This document shows positions 11,053-24,722 of a stretch of DNA of 64,000 nt, one piece after another. The number at the start of each line of letters is the position of its first letter. Positions within the stretch are counted from its first letter, which is position 1. Location: NCBI RefSeq assembly GCF_002086735.1, contig NZ_MVIJ01000014.1:58448-122447 (forward strand). Reading direction: 5' to 3'. The stretch is from Mycobacterium scrofulaceum (lineage in GTDB: Bacteria; Actinomycetota; Actinomycetes; Mycobacteriales; Mycobacteriaceae). The notes beneath the pieces are model-generated. The model was given only the letters and a program-made list of their open reading frames with translations, made no database searches and had not been told where the DNA came from. Both the position numbers and the translations under genes were made by a program.

Positions 11053-13983
11053 TCAGCGCGGCTGTACCACTCCCCCCGCCGGCCGCTCGTCGACGTTCTT
11101 GAGGAGCAGATCGCGCACGACGGGACGCGGTCCGTACGGTCGCAGCATCGTGCTGGCCGGCCGTGGACGCACGTGCTGCGGCCACCAGAACCAGCGCCCG
11201 AGCAGGGTAGCCAGCGACGGCGTCATGAACGACCGCACGATCAAGGTGTCGAACAACAAACCCAGCGCGATCGTCGTTCCCACCTGGGCCATCACCAGCA
11301 GCGGGCTGAACATGAACGTGGCCATGGTCGCGGCGAACACCAGACCGGCGGAGGTCACCACCGAGCCCGAACCGGCCATCGCGCGGATCGTCCCCGTCTT
11401 GAGCCCGGCGTGGATTTCCTCCTTGAACCGGGATATCAACAGCAGGTTGTAGTCCGAGCCGACCGCCAGCAGCAGGATGATCGCCATCGCCAGCACCATC
11501 CAGTGCAACTTCAAGCCCAGGATGTACTGCCATAGCAGGACGGAGAGCCCGAACGAGGCGCCCAGGGACAGCAACACCGTCCCGACGATCACCACGGCCG
11601 CCACGGCGCTGCGGGTGATCACCAGCATGATGATGAAAATCAGTGTGGCTGCGGCGATTCCGGCGATCATCAGGTCGATGTTCGAGCCGTCGTGCATGTC
11701 CTTGTAAGTCGCGGCGGTACCGCCGAGGTAGACCTTGGCACCCTCCCAGGGCGTGCCCTTGATCGCCTCGTGCACGGCCTGCTTGATCGGATCGATGTGG
11801 CTGATGCCTTCAGGAGTCGCCGGATCGCCTTCGTGGGAGATGATCAACCGGACGGCATGCCCATCCGGCGAGATGAACTGTTTGAGACCCCGTGCGAAAT
11901 CCGGACTCTTGAATGCCTCCGGCGGAAGGTAGAACGTGTCGTCGTTTTTGGCCTTGTCGAAGGCATCGCCTTCGGCGGTGGCGTTGTCGGACTGCGCTTT
12001 CGCCTGTTCGTTGAGGCCCATCATGGTCGCGTAGTTCGACATGGTGGTGTCGAGGTTGCGCTGCTGACTCTCGATCTGCGGCGGAATCAGCGCCACCAGC
12101 TTCGGCTGGATCTGATCCAACTTGTCCAGATTCGCGCTGAGCTCCACGATGTTCTGAGCCACCTGGTCGATGCCGTCGAGCGCGTTGAACACCGACCGCA
12201 GCGCCCAGCAGGCCGGAATGTCGTAGCAGTGCCTCTCCCAGTAGAAGAAGCTGCGGATCGGCCGGAAGAAGTCGTCGAAGTTGGCGATGTCGTCGCGCAA
12301 AGCCTCCGTGATCCTCACGGTTTCCTTGGTGAGCCTGGTGGTTTCGTGCGTCGTGTTACTGAGGTCCTGAGTCACCTGCATCTGCTCGTGCAGCGTCGCC
12401 ATCGTCTTGCGCAACTCGTTCGCCTGCTTGAGCAGGTTCGCCGCCTGCTCGTCCTGATAGTGCTGGGTCTGGATGCGCCCCGCGGCCTGTGCACTCATCT
12501 GAAAACCGAGCGTGCTGTGGTCGAGCGGCGTGCCCAACGGCCGGGTGATGGTCTGCACCCGGCCGATGCCGGGGATGTGGAAGACCGCCTTGGCGACCTT
12601 GTCCAGCACCAGGAAATCGGCCGGGTTACGCAGGTCGTGATCGGTCTGGATCATCAACAGCTCGGGATTGAGCCGGGCCTGGTCGAAGTGCCGGTCCGCG
12701 GCGGCGTAACCGACATTGGCCGGGGTGTCCGCAGGCAGGAAGTGGCGGTTGTCGTAGTCCGTCTTGTAACCGGGCAGGGCGAGCAGACCGACCAATGCGA
12801 CCCCGATGGTCACCGCGAGAACCGGCGCGGGCCAGCGGACGACAGCGGTGCCGACGCGACGCCAGCCCCGGGTCGCCAGCTTGCGCTTCGGATCCATGAG
12901 CTTGAAGAACGACGCCACGGTCAGCACCGCGGGGCCCAGAGTCAACGCCGCGAGCACCGCGACCAGCATGCCCACGGCGCACGGTGCGCCCAATGACTGG
13001 AAATACGGCAACCGGCAGAAGCTCAGGCAGTACATCGCGCCGGCGATGGTCAGTCCCGACCCCAGCACGACATGCGCGGTGCTGTGGAACATCGTGTAGA
13101 AGGCTTGTTCGCGGGTCTCGCCCAGACCGCGCGCCTCGTGGTAGCGGCCGACCACAAAGATCGCGTAGTCCGTTCCGGCGGCGATCGCCATCAACACCAA
13201 CAAATTGTTGGCGAACGTGGAGAGTCCGATGATCTCGTTGTTGGCCAGCAAGGCGACGACGCCTCGAGCCGCGGCCAACTCGATGAACACCATCACCAGC
13301 ATGATCAGCATGGTGGTGACCGAGCGGTAGACGAACAGCAGCATCACCACGATCACCACAAAAGTGACAAGAGTGACGAGTGCGACGCCCTTCTCGCCCG
13401 CGTGGGACTGGTCGGCGAACAGCGGACCCGGGCCGGTGACGTATGCCTTGATTCCCGGCGGCGCGGGCACCGAGTCCACGATCTTGCGGAGGGCCAGGGC
13501 AGACTCGCTGGCCAGCCCGCCACCCATGTTGCCGGCGAGGTAGACCTGCACGTAGGCGGCCTTCTGGTCGTGGCTCTGGGAACCCGCCGCCGTCAGCGGA
13601 TCGCTCCAAAAATCCTGGACGTGCTGAACGTGTTGCTTGTCTTGCTCGACGCGCCTGACGATCTCGTCGTAGTAGCGGTGCGCGTCGGCCCCGAGCGGCT
13701 TGTCACCCTCCAGCAAGATCATGGCCGAGTTGTCCGAGTTGAACTCCTTGAACGTCGATCCGACCTTCATCGTCGACTGAAAGGACGCCGCGTCAGTCGG
13801 ACTCATCGACACCGAGTGGTTTTTGGCGACGGCCTCCAGCTGCGGGGCCGCGGTGTTGGTGACGAACACGATGCCCAACCACACCAGGACGATCGGCAGG
13901 GCGAGCCGGTGGATCATCCGCGGCAGGAACGGTGGGATCAGCGGCTGTTCGACGCGCGGCGGAGCCTCGCCCGGCTCGCTCAT
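11053..13983 (-). CDS. mmpL4: MmpL4-type RND transporter
   Basis: A 976-residue inner-membrane RND protein of the MmpL family with about 12 membrane segments and two large periplasmic loops (about 50-190 and 410-750). It has family features such as [17 protein letters not shown] and [15 protein letters not shown]. MmpL4 with MmpS4 exports mycobactin/carboxymycobactin, and related pairs move glycopeptidolipids in the M. avium complex. The start ATG overlaps the mmpS4 stop by four bases (ATGA). Naming as mmpL4 rather than another MmpL rests on position and general resemblance. Confidence 0.88.
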   Translation of the reverse strand: MSEPGEAPPRVEQPLIPPFLPRMIHRLALPIVLVWLGIVFVTNTAAPQLEAVAKNHSVSMSPTDAASFQSTMKVGSTFKEFNSDNSAMILLEGDKPLGADAHRYYDEIVRRVEQDKQHVQHVQDFWSDPLTAAGSQSHDQKAAYVQVYLAGNMGGGLASESALALRKIVDSVPAPPGIKAYVTGPGPLFADQSHAGEKGVALVTLVTFVVIVVMLLFVYRSVTTMLIMLVMVFIELAAARGVVALLANNEIIGLSTFANNLLVLMAIAAGTDYAIFVVGRYHEARGLGETREQAFYTMFHSTAHVVLGSGLTIAGAMYCLSFCRLPYFQSLGAPCAVGMLVAVLAALTLGPAVLTVASFFKLMDPKRKLATRGWRRVGTAVVRWPAPVLAVTIGVALVGLLALPGYKTDYDNRHFLPADTPANVGYAAADRHFDQARLNPELLMIQTDHDLRNPADFLVLDKVAKAVFHIPGIGRVQTITRPLGTPLDHSTLGFQMSAQAAGRIQTQHYQDEQAANLLKQANELRKTMATLHEQMQVTQDLSNTTHETTRLTKETVRITEALRDDIANFDDFFRPIRSFFYWERHCYDIPACWALRSVFNALDGIDQVAQNIVELSANLDKLDQIQPKLVALIPPQIESQQRNLDTTMSNYATMMGLNEQAKAQSDNATAEGDAFDKAKNDDTFYLPPEAFKSPDFARGLKQFISPDGHAVRLIISHEGDPATPEGISHIDPIKQAVHEAIKGTPWEGAKVYLGGTAATYKDMHDGSNIDLMIAGIAAATLIFIIMLVITRSAVAAVVIVGTVLLSLGASFGLSVLLWQYILGLKLHWMVLAMAIILLLAVGSDYNLLLISRFKEEIHAGLKTGTIRAMAGSGSVVTSAGLVFAATMATFMFSPLLVMAQVGTTIALGLLFDTLIVRSFMTPSLATLLGRWFWWPQHVRPRPASTMLRPYGPRPVVRDLLLKNVDERPAGGVVQPR

Positions 13984-14528
13984 GCGGACTTGTCCAGGCA
14001 GTAGACGAAGGGGTTCACGGTCTCGTTGGCATCCGAGCGATTCGGGGCCTTGATGACGTCACCGTGCCCGTCGTGGTTGTTCACGACGAACTGGCAGGCG
14101 ATCCAACTACCGTCTCCCTGCGCGATCAGGTTCGCCGGGATGCCGGGCTTCGTCGAACTCAAGACGACGTGCCAGGGCAGGGGCACGTTGAGGGCCTGTT
14201 TCGGATGGGAGTTCTCGTCGAGGTAGTTGACGGTTGCCGTGCTCCCCGGTGAACCCCAGACCTCGAGCGTGATCGTCTTGGCGTTGAACTGGTCGAGGAC
14301 CTCGCCCGAGGTGCCACCACCGAACGAGCCCTTGTGAACGCCGAAGATGCCGTGCAATCGGTACACGACGAATCCCGACACCGCGACGACCGCCGCGATC
14401 GTGAGCACCAACCAGAAACGCCCCAGCAGGCCCTGCTTCTTCTCGCGCCGCGGAGTGACAGCTTGGCCCTCCCCGCCGGCGGGGCCCTGCTTCTCCAGCG
14501 GCTCGGTCCTTGGCTCAGTCGTCGTCAT
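13980..14528 (-). CDS. mmpS4: MmpS4-type accessory membrane protein
   Basis: A 182-residue protein with a charged cytoplasmic N-terminus, one membrane anchor (about residues 40-60) and a periplasmic beta-sandwich domain with the MmpS hallmarks [18 protein letters not shown] and [11 protein letters not shown]. MmpS proteins work with the adjacent MmpL. The start is uncertain: ATG 14528 ([10 protein letters not shown]) is used here. ATG 14579 would add 17 residues and has a closer GGGGAG sequence. Translationally coupled to mmpL4. Confidence 0.85.
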   Translation of the reverse strand: MTTTEPRTEPLEKQGPAGGEGQAVTPRREKKQGLLGRFWLVLTIAAVVAVSGFVVYRLHGIFGVHKGSFGGGTSGEVLDQFNAKTITLEVWGSPGSTATVNYLDENSHPKQALNVPLPWHVVLSSTKPGIPANLIAQGDGSWIACQFVVNNHDGHGDVIKAPNRSDANETVNPFVYCLDKSA

Positions 14529-14598
14529 GGGCACTGCAAGTCCTTCCCCGTTTGCACCAGTTCTCGTTCGCCAAGCCATAACTCCCCGGCCTCCATGG

Positions 14599-15267
14599 TC
14601 ATGGCTTCTCCGCGATGAGGCCGACGCACGTCGCAGTCAGCAGGCGGGTGAGGGCGGAAGTGAAGTCCAGATTCCATTCGGGGGGAATCACTTCCGGCTC
14701 CTCAGCGTAGGCGTCGGTGAGGCGCTCCGGCGGGTTGGCGACCTGCCACAGCGTGGCCGCCAGCGAGTACGCCGCCAACAGGATGTCCAGCGACCCGGAG
14801 CGGCCGAGCTCCGGCAGCGCGCTCTCGATGGATTCGGCGAGCGACAAGGTGGCGGCGGTGCTGATCCGCTTGACCTCGACCACCCGCTCCGCGTCCACCT
14901 CGTGCTCGAGGTGCAGGTGCAGGTTGGCCAGCAGGTCGCAGAACAGCGGGTCGTCGGCCAGGGCGTCGGCCAGCGTCTCGGCGATTCGCGACGGCGACTT
15001 GGCGCCGGGCTCGGCGAGCTTCTCGGACACGGTGGTCGACCACCGCACCCACCCTTCGGCGGAAAGGTGCAGCAAAACCTCTTTGTGGGAGCTGAAGTAG
15101 CGGCGGACGGCGGAGTAGTGAATGCCGGCCCGGCTGGCGACGGCGGTCAGCGTGACCGACGCGACGCCGGCCTCGAGCGCCAGTGAACGCGCGGCCTCCA
15201 CGAGTGCCTCCGCACGTTGGCGTTTCTTCTCCTCGGTGCGGGCGCGCTGGAAGGTGAGTTGCGCCAC
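14599..15267 (-). CDS. TetR-family regulator of the mmpS4-mmpL4 locus (Rv0452 type)
   Basis: A 222-residue repressor-like protein with an N-terminal TetR helix-turn-helix (about 10-60, including VTLTAVASRAGIHYSAVRRYF) and a variable ligand-binding domain. GTG 15267 gives the natural start; the frame is open further upstream but enters the promoter. It precedes mmpS4 on the same strand, 71 bases from it, and diverges from a DipZ-like gene. The intervening region carries two 20-base direct repeats that are probable operators. Confidence 0.88.
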   Translation of the reverse strand: MAQLTFQRARTEEKKRQRAEALVEAARSLALEAGVASVTLTAVASRAGIHYSAVRRYFSSHKEVLLHLSAEGWVRWSTTVSEKLAEPGAKSPSRIAETLADALADDPLFCDLLANLHLHLEHEVDAERVVEVKRISTAATLSLAESIESALPELGRSGSLDILLAAYSLAATLWQVANPPERLTDAYAEEPEVIPPEWNLDFTSALTRLLTATCVGLIAEKP

Positions 15268-15278
15268 TGGCCGAGCGT

Positions 15279-15321
15279 AACGCACGTCGTGTGATTTGTA
15301 TAACGCACGGAGCGTGATTTG
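15279..15321. promoter_or_regulatory. Two tandem operator-like repeats between tetR and dipZ-like gene
   Basis: Copies at 15279-15298 (AACGCACGTCGTGTGATTTG) and 15302-15321 agree at 17 of 20 positions and are spaced 23 bases apart, about two helical turns. Each contains a CACG/CGTG inverted repeat. This is the arrangement expected for a TetR-family operator controlling both divergent genes. Confidence 0.65.
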
Positions 15322-15369
15322 CGCCGCGTCACGTTGAACCTTCCGGGGGCGGTAAAGGTGTAAGTAACT

Positions 15370-17100
15370 ATGCACACCATCGCGCTCATCGGGTTCCTCG
15401 GCGGCCTCCTCACCGGGATCTCGCCGTGCATCCTGCCGGTGCTGCCGGTGCTGCTGCTATCGGGTGCGGGCAGCTCCCGGGGGATCAGTGGCGCCGCACG
15501 GCCCTACCTGGTGATCGCCGGCCTGGTGTGCAGCTTCTCCGTGGCCACGCTGGTCGGCTCCGGCCTGCTGACGGCGTTGCATCTGCCGCAGGACGCGATC
15601 CGGTGGGCGGCCCTGGTGGTGTTGGTGTTGATCGGTGCGGGGTTGATCTTCCCGCCGCTGCAGCACCTCATCGAGCGACCGTTCGCATACCTGCCGCAGC
15701 GTCAAATCGGCGCCAACGCAGACGGTTTCGGTCTCGGCCTGGCGCTGGGCGCGCTCTATGTGCCGTGCGCGGGCCCGGTGCTCGCGGCGATCGTGGTCGC
15801 CGGTGGCACGCAATCGATCGGGCCCGGCGCGCTGGTGTTGACTGCGACGTTCGCGCTGGGCAATGCGCTGCCGCTGCTGGCGTTCGCGCTCGCCGGGCGG
15901 CGCGTCGCCGAACGCGTCGCCGCGTTCCGCCGCCACCAGCGCGCGATCCAGGTCGCCGGCGGCATCACGATGGTGGTGCTGGCCGTGGCGCTGGTCTTCA
16001 ACCTGCCGGCGATGCTGCAGCGCGCCATCCCCGACTACACCACGGCCATGCAGCACGAAATCGGCGCCGACGACCTCCGGCGCACGCTCAACCCCGCCCC
16101 GGCGACGCCGCCGCCGGGATCCGGCGGCTTGCGGCTGAGCCCGGCCGGGGCGAGCGGCGCCGGCGCGCTGGCCGACTGCATGGACGGCGCCACCCGGTTG
16201 CAGCAGTGCGGCCCGGCCCCAGCCATCGCCGGTATCTCCGAGTGGCTCAACACCCCGGACGGCAAACCGCTCGACCGGGCGGCGGTGCGCGGCAAGGTGG
16301 TCCTCGTCGACTTCTGGGCGTACTCGTGCATCAACTGCCAACGCGCCATCCCGCACGTCGTCGATTGGTACGACCGGTACCGCGACGCCGGGTTGCTGGT
16401 GATCGGGGTGCACACCCCGGAGTACGCGTTCGAACGGGTACCGGCCAACGTGGCCAGCGGCGCCGCCGCGCTGCACATCACCTACCCCGTCGCCCTCGAC
16501 AACGACTACACGACCTGGAACAACTTTTCGAACCTGTACTGGCCGGCCGAGTACCTGATCGACGCCAGCGGAACGGTCCGGCACACCAAGTTCGGGGAGG
16601 GCGACTATGACGGGACCGAAAAGCTCATCCGCGACCTGTTGGTCGACGCCCGCCCCGGCAGCGAACTGCCCGCGGCGACGAGGGCCGCCGACACCACCCC
16701 GCAGACCCGCCTCACCCCCGAGACCTATCTGGGCGTCGAGCGGGCCGGAAACTACGGTGGCACAGGCGAGTACAAGGCGGGCACCGCGACGTTCGACTAC
16801 CCGGCGTCGTTGCCCGGTGACAAGTTCGCGCTGCACGGGCGGTGGAAGCTCGACGACCAAGGCGCCACCGCCGACAGCGAAGACGCCGCCGTTCGGCTGA
16901 ATTACACGGCCAAGGACGTCTACGTCGTGGTCGGCGGCACGGGCGCCCTCACCGTGACCCGCGGCGGCAAGACGACCACGACGCCGATCGGTGGCCCCCC
17001 CACGCTGCACCAGATCGTCGCCGACACCGACGCACACGCCGATCAGCTCGACATGAGGGTAAGCCCTGGGCTGCAGGTGTTCTCGTTCACCTTCGGCTGA
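15370..17100 (+). CDS. DipZ-like CcdA-thioredoxin fusion protein
   Basis: A 576-residue membrane protein. Residues about 1-220 form a CcdA-type electron conduit with six or more helices and the paired cysteine motifs [11 protein letters not shown] and [12 protein letters not shown] periplasmic thioredoxin-like domain follows (about 300-430), with active site C-I-N-C in [13 protein letters not shown]-terminal beta-rich domain (about 450-576) resembles that of DipZ. The family passes reducing equivalents across the membrane to periplasmic proteins. The H37Rv dipZ gene lies elsewhere, so this is probably a paralogue or relocated copy. Its end overlaps the convergent gene by 14 bases. Confidence 0.88.
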   Translation: MHTIALIGFLGGLLTGISPCILPVLPVLLLSGAGSSRGISGAARPYLVIAGLVCSFSVATLVGSGLLTALHLPQDAIRWAALVVLVLIGAGLIFPPLQHLIERPFAYLPQRQIGANADGFGLGLALGALYVPCAGPVLAAIVVAGGTQSIGPGALVLTATFALGNALPLLAFALAGRRVAERVAAFRRHQRAIQVAGGITMVVLAVALVFNLPAMLQRAIPDYTTAMQHEIGADDLRRTLNPAPATPPPGSGGLRLSPAGASGAGALADCMDGATRLQQCGPAPAIAGISEWLNTPDGKPLDRAAVRGKVVLVDFWAYSCINCQRAIPHVVDWYDRYRDAGLLVIGVHTPEYAFERVPANVASGAAALHITYPVALDNDYTTWNNFSNLYWPAEYLIDASGTVRHTKFGEGDYDGTEKLIRDLLVDARPGSELPAATRAADTTPQTRLTPETYLGVERAGNYGGTGEYKAGTATFDYPASLPGDKFALHGRWKLDDQGATADSEDAAVRLNYTAKDVYVVVGGTGALTVTRGGKTTTTPIGGPPTLHQIVADTDAHADQLDMRVSPGLQVFSFTFG

Positions 17101-17953
17101 GTTGCGGCCGATTCCGGAGCCCACCCAGAAGCGCCAACAGCACGCCCGCGAGCACCAACCCGGCGCCGGCGAGCAGCGTCGCGTCGAGCCATCGGTGCAT
17201 GCCCGCCTCGGCGTGGCCGACCATCACCTCGGCGATGCGGCGGATGTCGCCGGTGGTGTGGTTGAGCGCGTCGTTGACGTAGCGGCCGGCGATCTCGATG
17301 CCCGCCCAGCCGCCGGCGCCGACCAGCAGCGCGCAGACTCCGAGGCTGGTGAGCGCCTTGCCGCGCCGGCGGGCGGCGGCCAGCGTCAGCACGGCGCAGA
17401 CGGCGCTGAGGGCGGCCGCGCCGGCGCTGACCCACGGCCCCCAGGTGGCCAGCGGGCGGAGCCGGCCCCGCCGCAGCGTCTTGGGCGCCGATGCCGTCAG
17501 CGGAACGGTCAGCGCCGCAGGGACTTTCACGTTGTGGCGGCGCAGTATCGGTTGCATCGAGGCGTCCCTGAGCATCGGCGCCACGTCGACCGCCCAGGAT
17601 CCGCCGGCACCGGCCGCGGTGAACAGCCAGCGGTGCGCGGCGCGGTTCGCCTCGGCGAACGACGCCGGAAACGCCGGCCCGGCCGTGAAGGCGCTCGCCG
17701 CCTCGTGCAGCTCCGCGCTGTCGACCGGTTGCCCCCCGTTGTGGGCCGCGACGAGCGCCGCCGCGCGGTTGGTCAGCTCGTCGGCGGCGGCGGACTGCAG
17801 CGCCGGGTCGGCCGCGGCGCGCCGGGCCAGCGCGGCGTAGCCGCCCTCGCTGACGACGTTGCACTGCAGCCAGGCCGCCGGGATCGCCACGGCCAGCGCG
17901 ACGGTCGTGGCCAGCCACAGCACCGCCCGCAGGACCGCGGCCGCGAATCGCAC
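17087..17953 (-). CDS. Membrane protein with large extracytoplasmic loop, unknown
   Basis: A 288-residue protein with an N-terminal membrane helix (about 5-27), an alanine-rich extracytoplasmic region of about 130 residues, and three further membrane segments (about 170-192, 203-222 and 255-280). The family is not recognised. It begins at GTG 17953, eleven bases after the stop of the DinB-like gene upstream, so the two are likely co-transcribed. It overlaps the dipZ-like 3' end. Confidence 0.7.
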   Translation of the reverse strand: MRFAAAVLRAVLWLATTVALAVAIPAAWLQCNVVSEGGYAALARRAAADPALQSAAADELTNRAAALVAAHNGGQPVDSAELHEAASAFTAGPAFPASFAEANRAAHRWLFTAAGAGGSWAVDVAPMLRDASMQPILRRHNVKVPAALTVPLTASAPKTLRRGRLRPLATWGPWVSAGAAALSAVCAVLTLAAARRRGKALTSLGVCALLVGAGGWAGIEIAGRYVNDALNHTTGDIRRIAEVMVGHAEAGMHRWLDATLLAGAGLVLAGVLLALLGGLRNRPQLSRR

Positions 17954-17964
17954 GGCCGGAGAAC

Positions 17965-18489
17965 CTACGGCGCGATTCCGCGCACGTAGGCGGCCTGCCC
18001 GAGGTGCTGGGCGCAGTCATCGATGATGCTCACCAGCCGCGCGCTGGCCGTCACCGGCGGGTCCCAGTTGGTGTCCACCACCCGCTCCAGCTCGGCGGCG
18101 GTCACGCCGGCGACGTAGGAGAGCGTCAGCTTGTGCACCGCGTGGTAGTAACCGGACAGCAGGTCCGCGGGGGCCTTGACCTTCGCGACCTGCTCGGGGC
18201 CGTGCCCGTAGCCGGTGTCGTTGCGCGGCAGGTCCAGCCCGAAGCGGTCCACCCAGCCGTCGCGCAACCACACCTGCTCGACGCCGGCCACGTCGGCCAG
18301 CTGGATGTCCTGCACCCGCGCGCTGTGCCAGATCAACCAGGCGATGCTGTTGGCGTCCGGGGTCACGCGATAGTCGGCGACCGCGTCGGTCAAGCCGTCG
18401 GCGATCTCGTCGACGTGTTCGATCAACCGGGTGAAGGCGTCGCGGAGCAGTTCCTGGACGGCGGCGTCGGGGCTGGAGTTGTTGGCCAT
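17965..18489 (-). CDS. DinB-like/DUF664 protein (Rv0443 type)
   Basis: A 174-residue protein of the DinB four-helix-bundle superfamily. The expected metal-binding histidines appear as IWHSARVQDIQ (about 60-70), YYHAVHK and DCAQHLGQA near the C-terminus. Such proteins include mycothiol-dependent transferases; no specific reaction can be assigned. It corresponds to Rv0443, the gene near groEL2 in H37Rv. ATG 18489 is chosen because it gives the compact family length. Confidence 0.82.
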   Translation of the reverse strand: MANNSSPDAAVQELLRDAFTRLIEHVDEIADGLTDAVADYRVTPDANSIAWLIWHSARVQDIQLADVAGVEQVWLRDGWVDRFGLDLPRNDTGYGHGPEQVAKVKAPADLLSGYYHAVHKLTLSYVAGVTAAELERVVDTNWDPPVTASARLVSIIDDCAQHLGQAAYVRGIAP

Positions 18490-18543
18490 ACCAGCGACAC
18501 TAGAGCCTGGCACGACCCGCCGGCACGGTCGTAGATTGTTTGG

Positions 18544-20289
<1,746 letters not shown>

Positions 20290-20327
20290 CGCCACCAAAG
20301 CCGCCGAATCCCGGGTAAGTTAAGCCG

Positions 20328-20933
20328 GTGACGAGCCCGCATTTTGCGTGGTTGCCGCCAGAAGTCAACTCGGCACGAATCTTCTCGGGTCCCGGAGCCG
20401 GGCCGCTGCTTGCTGCCGCGGAAGCCTGGGATGGGCTGGCCGAGGACTTGGCATCGTCGGCCTCGTCGTTTTCTTCGGTCACGTCAAACCTCGCCAGCGG
20501 CTCCTGGCAGGGGCCATCCTCGGCGGCGATGATGGCCCTTGCCACGCACTACGTGAGCTGGCTGAGCGCGGCGGCGGCCCAGGCCCAGGCCGTGTCCAGC
20601 CAGGCCTCGGCCGTCGCGGCCGCGTTCGAGGGGGCCCTGGCGGCCACGGTGCAGCCGGCGGTGGTGGCGGCCAACCGCGCGCTGGCGCACGCGTTGTCGG
20701 CCAACAACTCGCTGGCCCAGAACACCCCCGCGATCGCCGACATCGAGGCCGCCTACGACCAGATGTGGGCGTCGGACGTGGAAGCGATGTACGGCTACCA
20801 CGCCGACGCGTCGGCGGCCGTGGAGAAGCTGGCGCCCTGGCAGCAGGTCCTGCAGAACCTGGGCTTCCACTTCAGCAGCAGCGGTCAGCTGACGTTCGGC
20901 CTGCCGGCGGCGCGGGTTCCGCGCACGCTGTAA
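20328..20933 (+). CDS. Short PPE-family protein lacking a long C-terminal region
   Basis: A 201-residue PPE protein. The conserved PPE domain covers about 1-175: FAWLPPEVNSARIFSGPG at the start, the WxG-like GSWQGPSS, and NSLAQNTPAIADIE with the MWASDVEAMYGYH segment. PPE proteins are exported by type VII secretion, usually with a PE partner; none is adjacent here. H37Rv PPE10 at this position is far longer with glycine-rich repeats, whereas here only about 25 residues follow the domain. GTG start at 20328. Confidence 0.88.
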   Translation: MTSPHFAWLPPEVNSARIFSGPGAGPLLAAAEAWDGLAEDLASSASSFSSVTSNLASGSWQGPSSAAMMALATHYVSWLSAAAAQAQAVSSQASAVAAAFEGALAATVQPAVVAANRALAHALSANNSLAQNTPAIADIEAAYDQMWASDVEAMYGYHADASAAVEKLAPWQQVLQNLGFHFSSSGQLTFGLPAARVPRTL

Positions 20934-20963
20934 CGGCCCGGCCCGCGCCTATCCTGGAGCGTC

Positions 20964-21365
20964 ATGCGCACCAAGAAGCAGGTGGACATCGAGCGGCTCG
21001 CCGCCGCCCTTGGCGACTACCCGTACGCGTACCTGATCACCGTCGACGACGACTACCGCGCGCACACCGTCACGGTCGAGCCGCGGCTGCGCAAGGCGAC
21101 CCTCGACGTCGGCCTGATCGGCGGCCGCACCCGGCAGAATCTGGCCCGGCGCCGCGACGTCACCCTGCTGTGGCCCCCGACCGAGCCCGGCGGCTATTCG
21201 CTGATCGTCGACGGCACGGCGGAGGTGACCCCGGAAAGCCAAGCCGGGGATGCCGTCCGCCTGAGCGTGCTGCCCACCCGCGCGCTGTTGCATCGCGAGG
21301 CCGACCCCGACTCCCCCGGCGCGGCCAAGGGCTGTCTGCACGACTGCGTGGTGTTCTCCCGGTGA
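20964..21365 (+). CDS. Pyridoxamine 5'-phosphate oxidase-fold protein (Rv0441c type)
   Basis: A 133-residue split-barrel flavin- or F420-binding-like protein with the pattern [18 protein letters not shown] and [13 protein letters not shown] typical of short PPOX family members. It corresponds to Rv0441c beside groEL2. Cofactor and substrate unknown. Its stop overlaps the next start (GTGA). Confidence 0.8.
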   Translation: MRTKKQVDIERLAAALGDYPYAYLITVDDDYRAHTVTVEPRLRKATLDVGLIGGRTRQNLARRRDVTLLWPPTEPGGYSLIVDGTAEVTPESQAGDAVRLSVLPTRALLHREADPDSPGAAKGCLHDCVVFSR

Positions 21366-21937
21366 GCCGCGTCGCCCCGCTCGCCCCGCCGTGGAGCGAG
21401 GAGGACGCCGCGGGCATCAATAGCTGGGGCCACCCGGACCGCACCTATGAACCGCTGCTGCTGGTGCGCTGCCTGCAGCGCCATCCGGCGCTGGCCACCC
21501 GGCTGCGCAAGCTCGGCGAATCCCTTTATGTGGCAGCCCTTTTGCCGGCCCGGACCCGGACGATCGCGATCCTGCGCACCTGCGCGCTGGTCGGCTGCGC
21601 GTACGAGTGGGGCGGGCAGGCGGCGTTCTGGGGCCCGATCGCGGGTGTCAGCGACGACGAGTGCGACGCGCTGGTGACCGGCGGCCCCGACGACCCGCGG
21701 TGGAGCCCGGCGGAGCGGACGCTGGTCGCGGCGGTGGACGAATTGGAGCACGCCGGCTCGTGGTCGGAAGCCACCTGGACGGCGCTGGGGCGCTTCCTTT
21801 CCGACGAGCAGCGGATCGAATTGCTCACGGCCGTCGGCTGGTACCGGACCATCTGCACGCTGTGCAACGCGCTCGCGCTCCCGGTGGAGGGCTGGATGCG
21901 GCCCTGGCCCGACTCCGGTGGCCGCTCAGCGGGCTGA
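21362..21937 (+). CDS. Carboxymuconolactone decarboxylase-like protein
   Basis: A 191-residue AhpD/CMD-fold protein, translationally coupled to the PPOX-type gene by GTGA. The core is [24 protein letters not shown] at about residues 60-83; the catalytic CxxC of AhpD is not present. It is related in fold to the gene after ramB in this window. Its 3' end overlaps the convergent SDR gene by 12 bases. Function unknown. Confidence 0.8.
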   Translation: MSRVAPLAPPWSEEDAAGINSWGHPDRTYEPLLLVRCLQRHPALATRLRKLGESLYVAALLPARTRTIAILRTCALVGCAYEWGGQAAFWGPIAGVSDDECDALVTGGPDDPRWSPAERTLVAAVDELEHAGSWSEATWTALGRFLSDEQRIELLTAVGWYRTICTLCNALALPVEGWMRPWPDSGGRSAG

Positions 21938-22750
21938 CCGGTCCCTTTTCAGGCCGGGATGCTGGTTCTTCAGCAGCGGCAGCAGCAGCCGTCGCGGCAT
22001 GAACTGGAACAGCCGGGTGGACAGTCGGCTCGGCAGCCCCGCGATCACGGTGCCGCGGTCGTGCTCGAGCGCGTCGACCCCGGCGCGCGCCACCTGCCGG
22101 GACGGCATCCACATGAACTTCGGGAAGGCGTTGGCGAATGTGCGCTCGTCCATGCCCGCGTTCTTCAGGAATTCGGTGCGCACCGGCCCCGGGCACAGCA
22201 GCGCGACGGTGACGCCGGTGCCGGCGAGTTCGCCGCGCACGCCCTCGGTGTAGGTCTTCACGAACGCCTTGGTGGCGGCGTAGCCGGCCTGCCCCGGGAA
22301 CGGGTGGTAGCCGGCCGTGGATCCGACGTTGAGGATGGCGCCGCGCCCCCGCGGCACCATCTGCTGGACCGCGCGGGTGGTCAGGTCGATGACCGCCTCG
22401 ACGTTGACGCGTACCTGGGCGATCTCGTCGGCGACACGCGTCTTCGTCACCGACCCGATGGTGCCGACGCCGGCGTTGTTCACCAGGATGTCCGTGGTCA
22501 GCCCGCGGCGATCCACCTCGTCCAGCAGGCCGGCACGGGCCGTCGCGTCGGCGACGTCGCAGGTGATCACCTCGACGCGCACGCTTTTCGAGAGTTGGTC
22601 GGCCAGCTCGCGCAGCCGGTCCTCGCGGCGGGCGACGAGTGTGACGCCGTGTCCCCGGTCGGCCAGTTCGCGCGCGATGTCGGCGCCGATGCCGCTCGAC
22701 GCGCCGGTCACGACGGCGGTGCCGGTGGGTGCGGGAGTCGGAAGGGCCAC
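21926..22750 (-). CDS. Short-chain dehydrogenase/reductase
   Basis: A 274-residue classical SDR with the nucleotide-binding TGASSGIG (about 15-22), NNAGVG (about 90), a catalytic Ser in NVGSTAGYHP and the YAATK active site. The C-terminal extension is basic and hydrophobic (RLFQFMPRRLLLPLLK), suggesting membrane association. Substrate unknown. It converges on the CMD-like gene and lies downstream of the groEL2 terminator. Confidence 0.88.
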   Translation of the reverse strand: MALPTPAPTGTAVVTGASSGIGADIARELADRGHGVTLVARREDRLRELADQLSKSVRVEVITCDVADATARAGLLDEVDRRGLTTDILVNNAGVGTIGSVTKTRVADEIAQVRVNVEAVIDLTTRAVQQMVPRGRGAILNVGSTAGYHPFPGQAGYAATKAFVKTYTEGVRGELAGTGVTVALLCPGPVRTEFLKNAGMDERTFANAFPKFMWMPSRQVARAGVDALEHDRGTVIAGLPSRLSTRLFQFMPRRLLLPLLKNQHPGLKRDRSAR

Positions 22751-22844
22751 GCCGTCGAACCTACCGGTCGCCCCCGAATGCTCGCCGCGGGCCCGGCCGG
22801 CCGGGCGCCGGGCGGCGCGCGCCCGGCCGGCGGGGCGCTCGGCA

Positions 22845-22886
22845 CACGAAAAAGCCCGGCCCCCAAGGGGACCGGGCTTTTTCGTG
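22845..22886. terminator. Intrinsic terminator after groEL2
   Basis: A long hairpin pairs CACGAAAAAGCCCGG at 22845 onward with CCGGGCTTTTTCGTG ending at 22886. The stem has A- and T-tracts on both sides, so it can terminate groEL2 (leftward) and rightward transcription. Confidence 0.88.
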
Positions 22887-22893
22887 CTGGGGA

Positions 22894-24648
<1,755 letters not shown>

Positions 24649-24675
24649 CTAGCACTCGCCAGTCGCGAGTGCCAA
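24649..24675. promoter_or_regulatory. CIRCE element 1 (HrcA operator)
   Basis: CTAGCACTC, nine bases, then GAGTGCCAA; the canonical element is TTAGCACTC-N9-GAGTGCTAA. This is the copy nearer to groEL2, with one mismatch in each arm. Confidence 0.9.
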
Positions 24676-24683
24676 CGTCATTC

Positions 24684-24710
24684 TTAGCACTCGCCTATGC
24701 CGAGTGCAAG
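24684..24710. promoter_or_regulatory. CIRCE element 2 (HrcA operator)
   Basis: TTAGCACTC (perfect left arm), nine bases, then GAGTGCAAG. Centre-to-centre distance from the first CIRCE is 35 bases. Tandem CIRCE elements upstream of groEL2 are known in M. tuberculosis. Confidence 0.9.
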
Positions 24711-24722
24711 AACAGTCCGCGC

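Noticed and set aside
11692..14004. Several long rightward frames opposite mmpL4
   Set aside because: They are shadow frames of a conserved transporter gene; no independent evidence.
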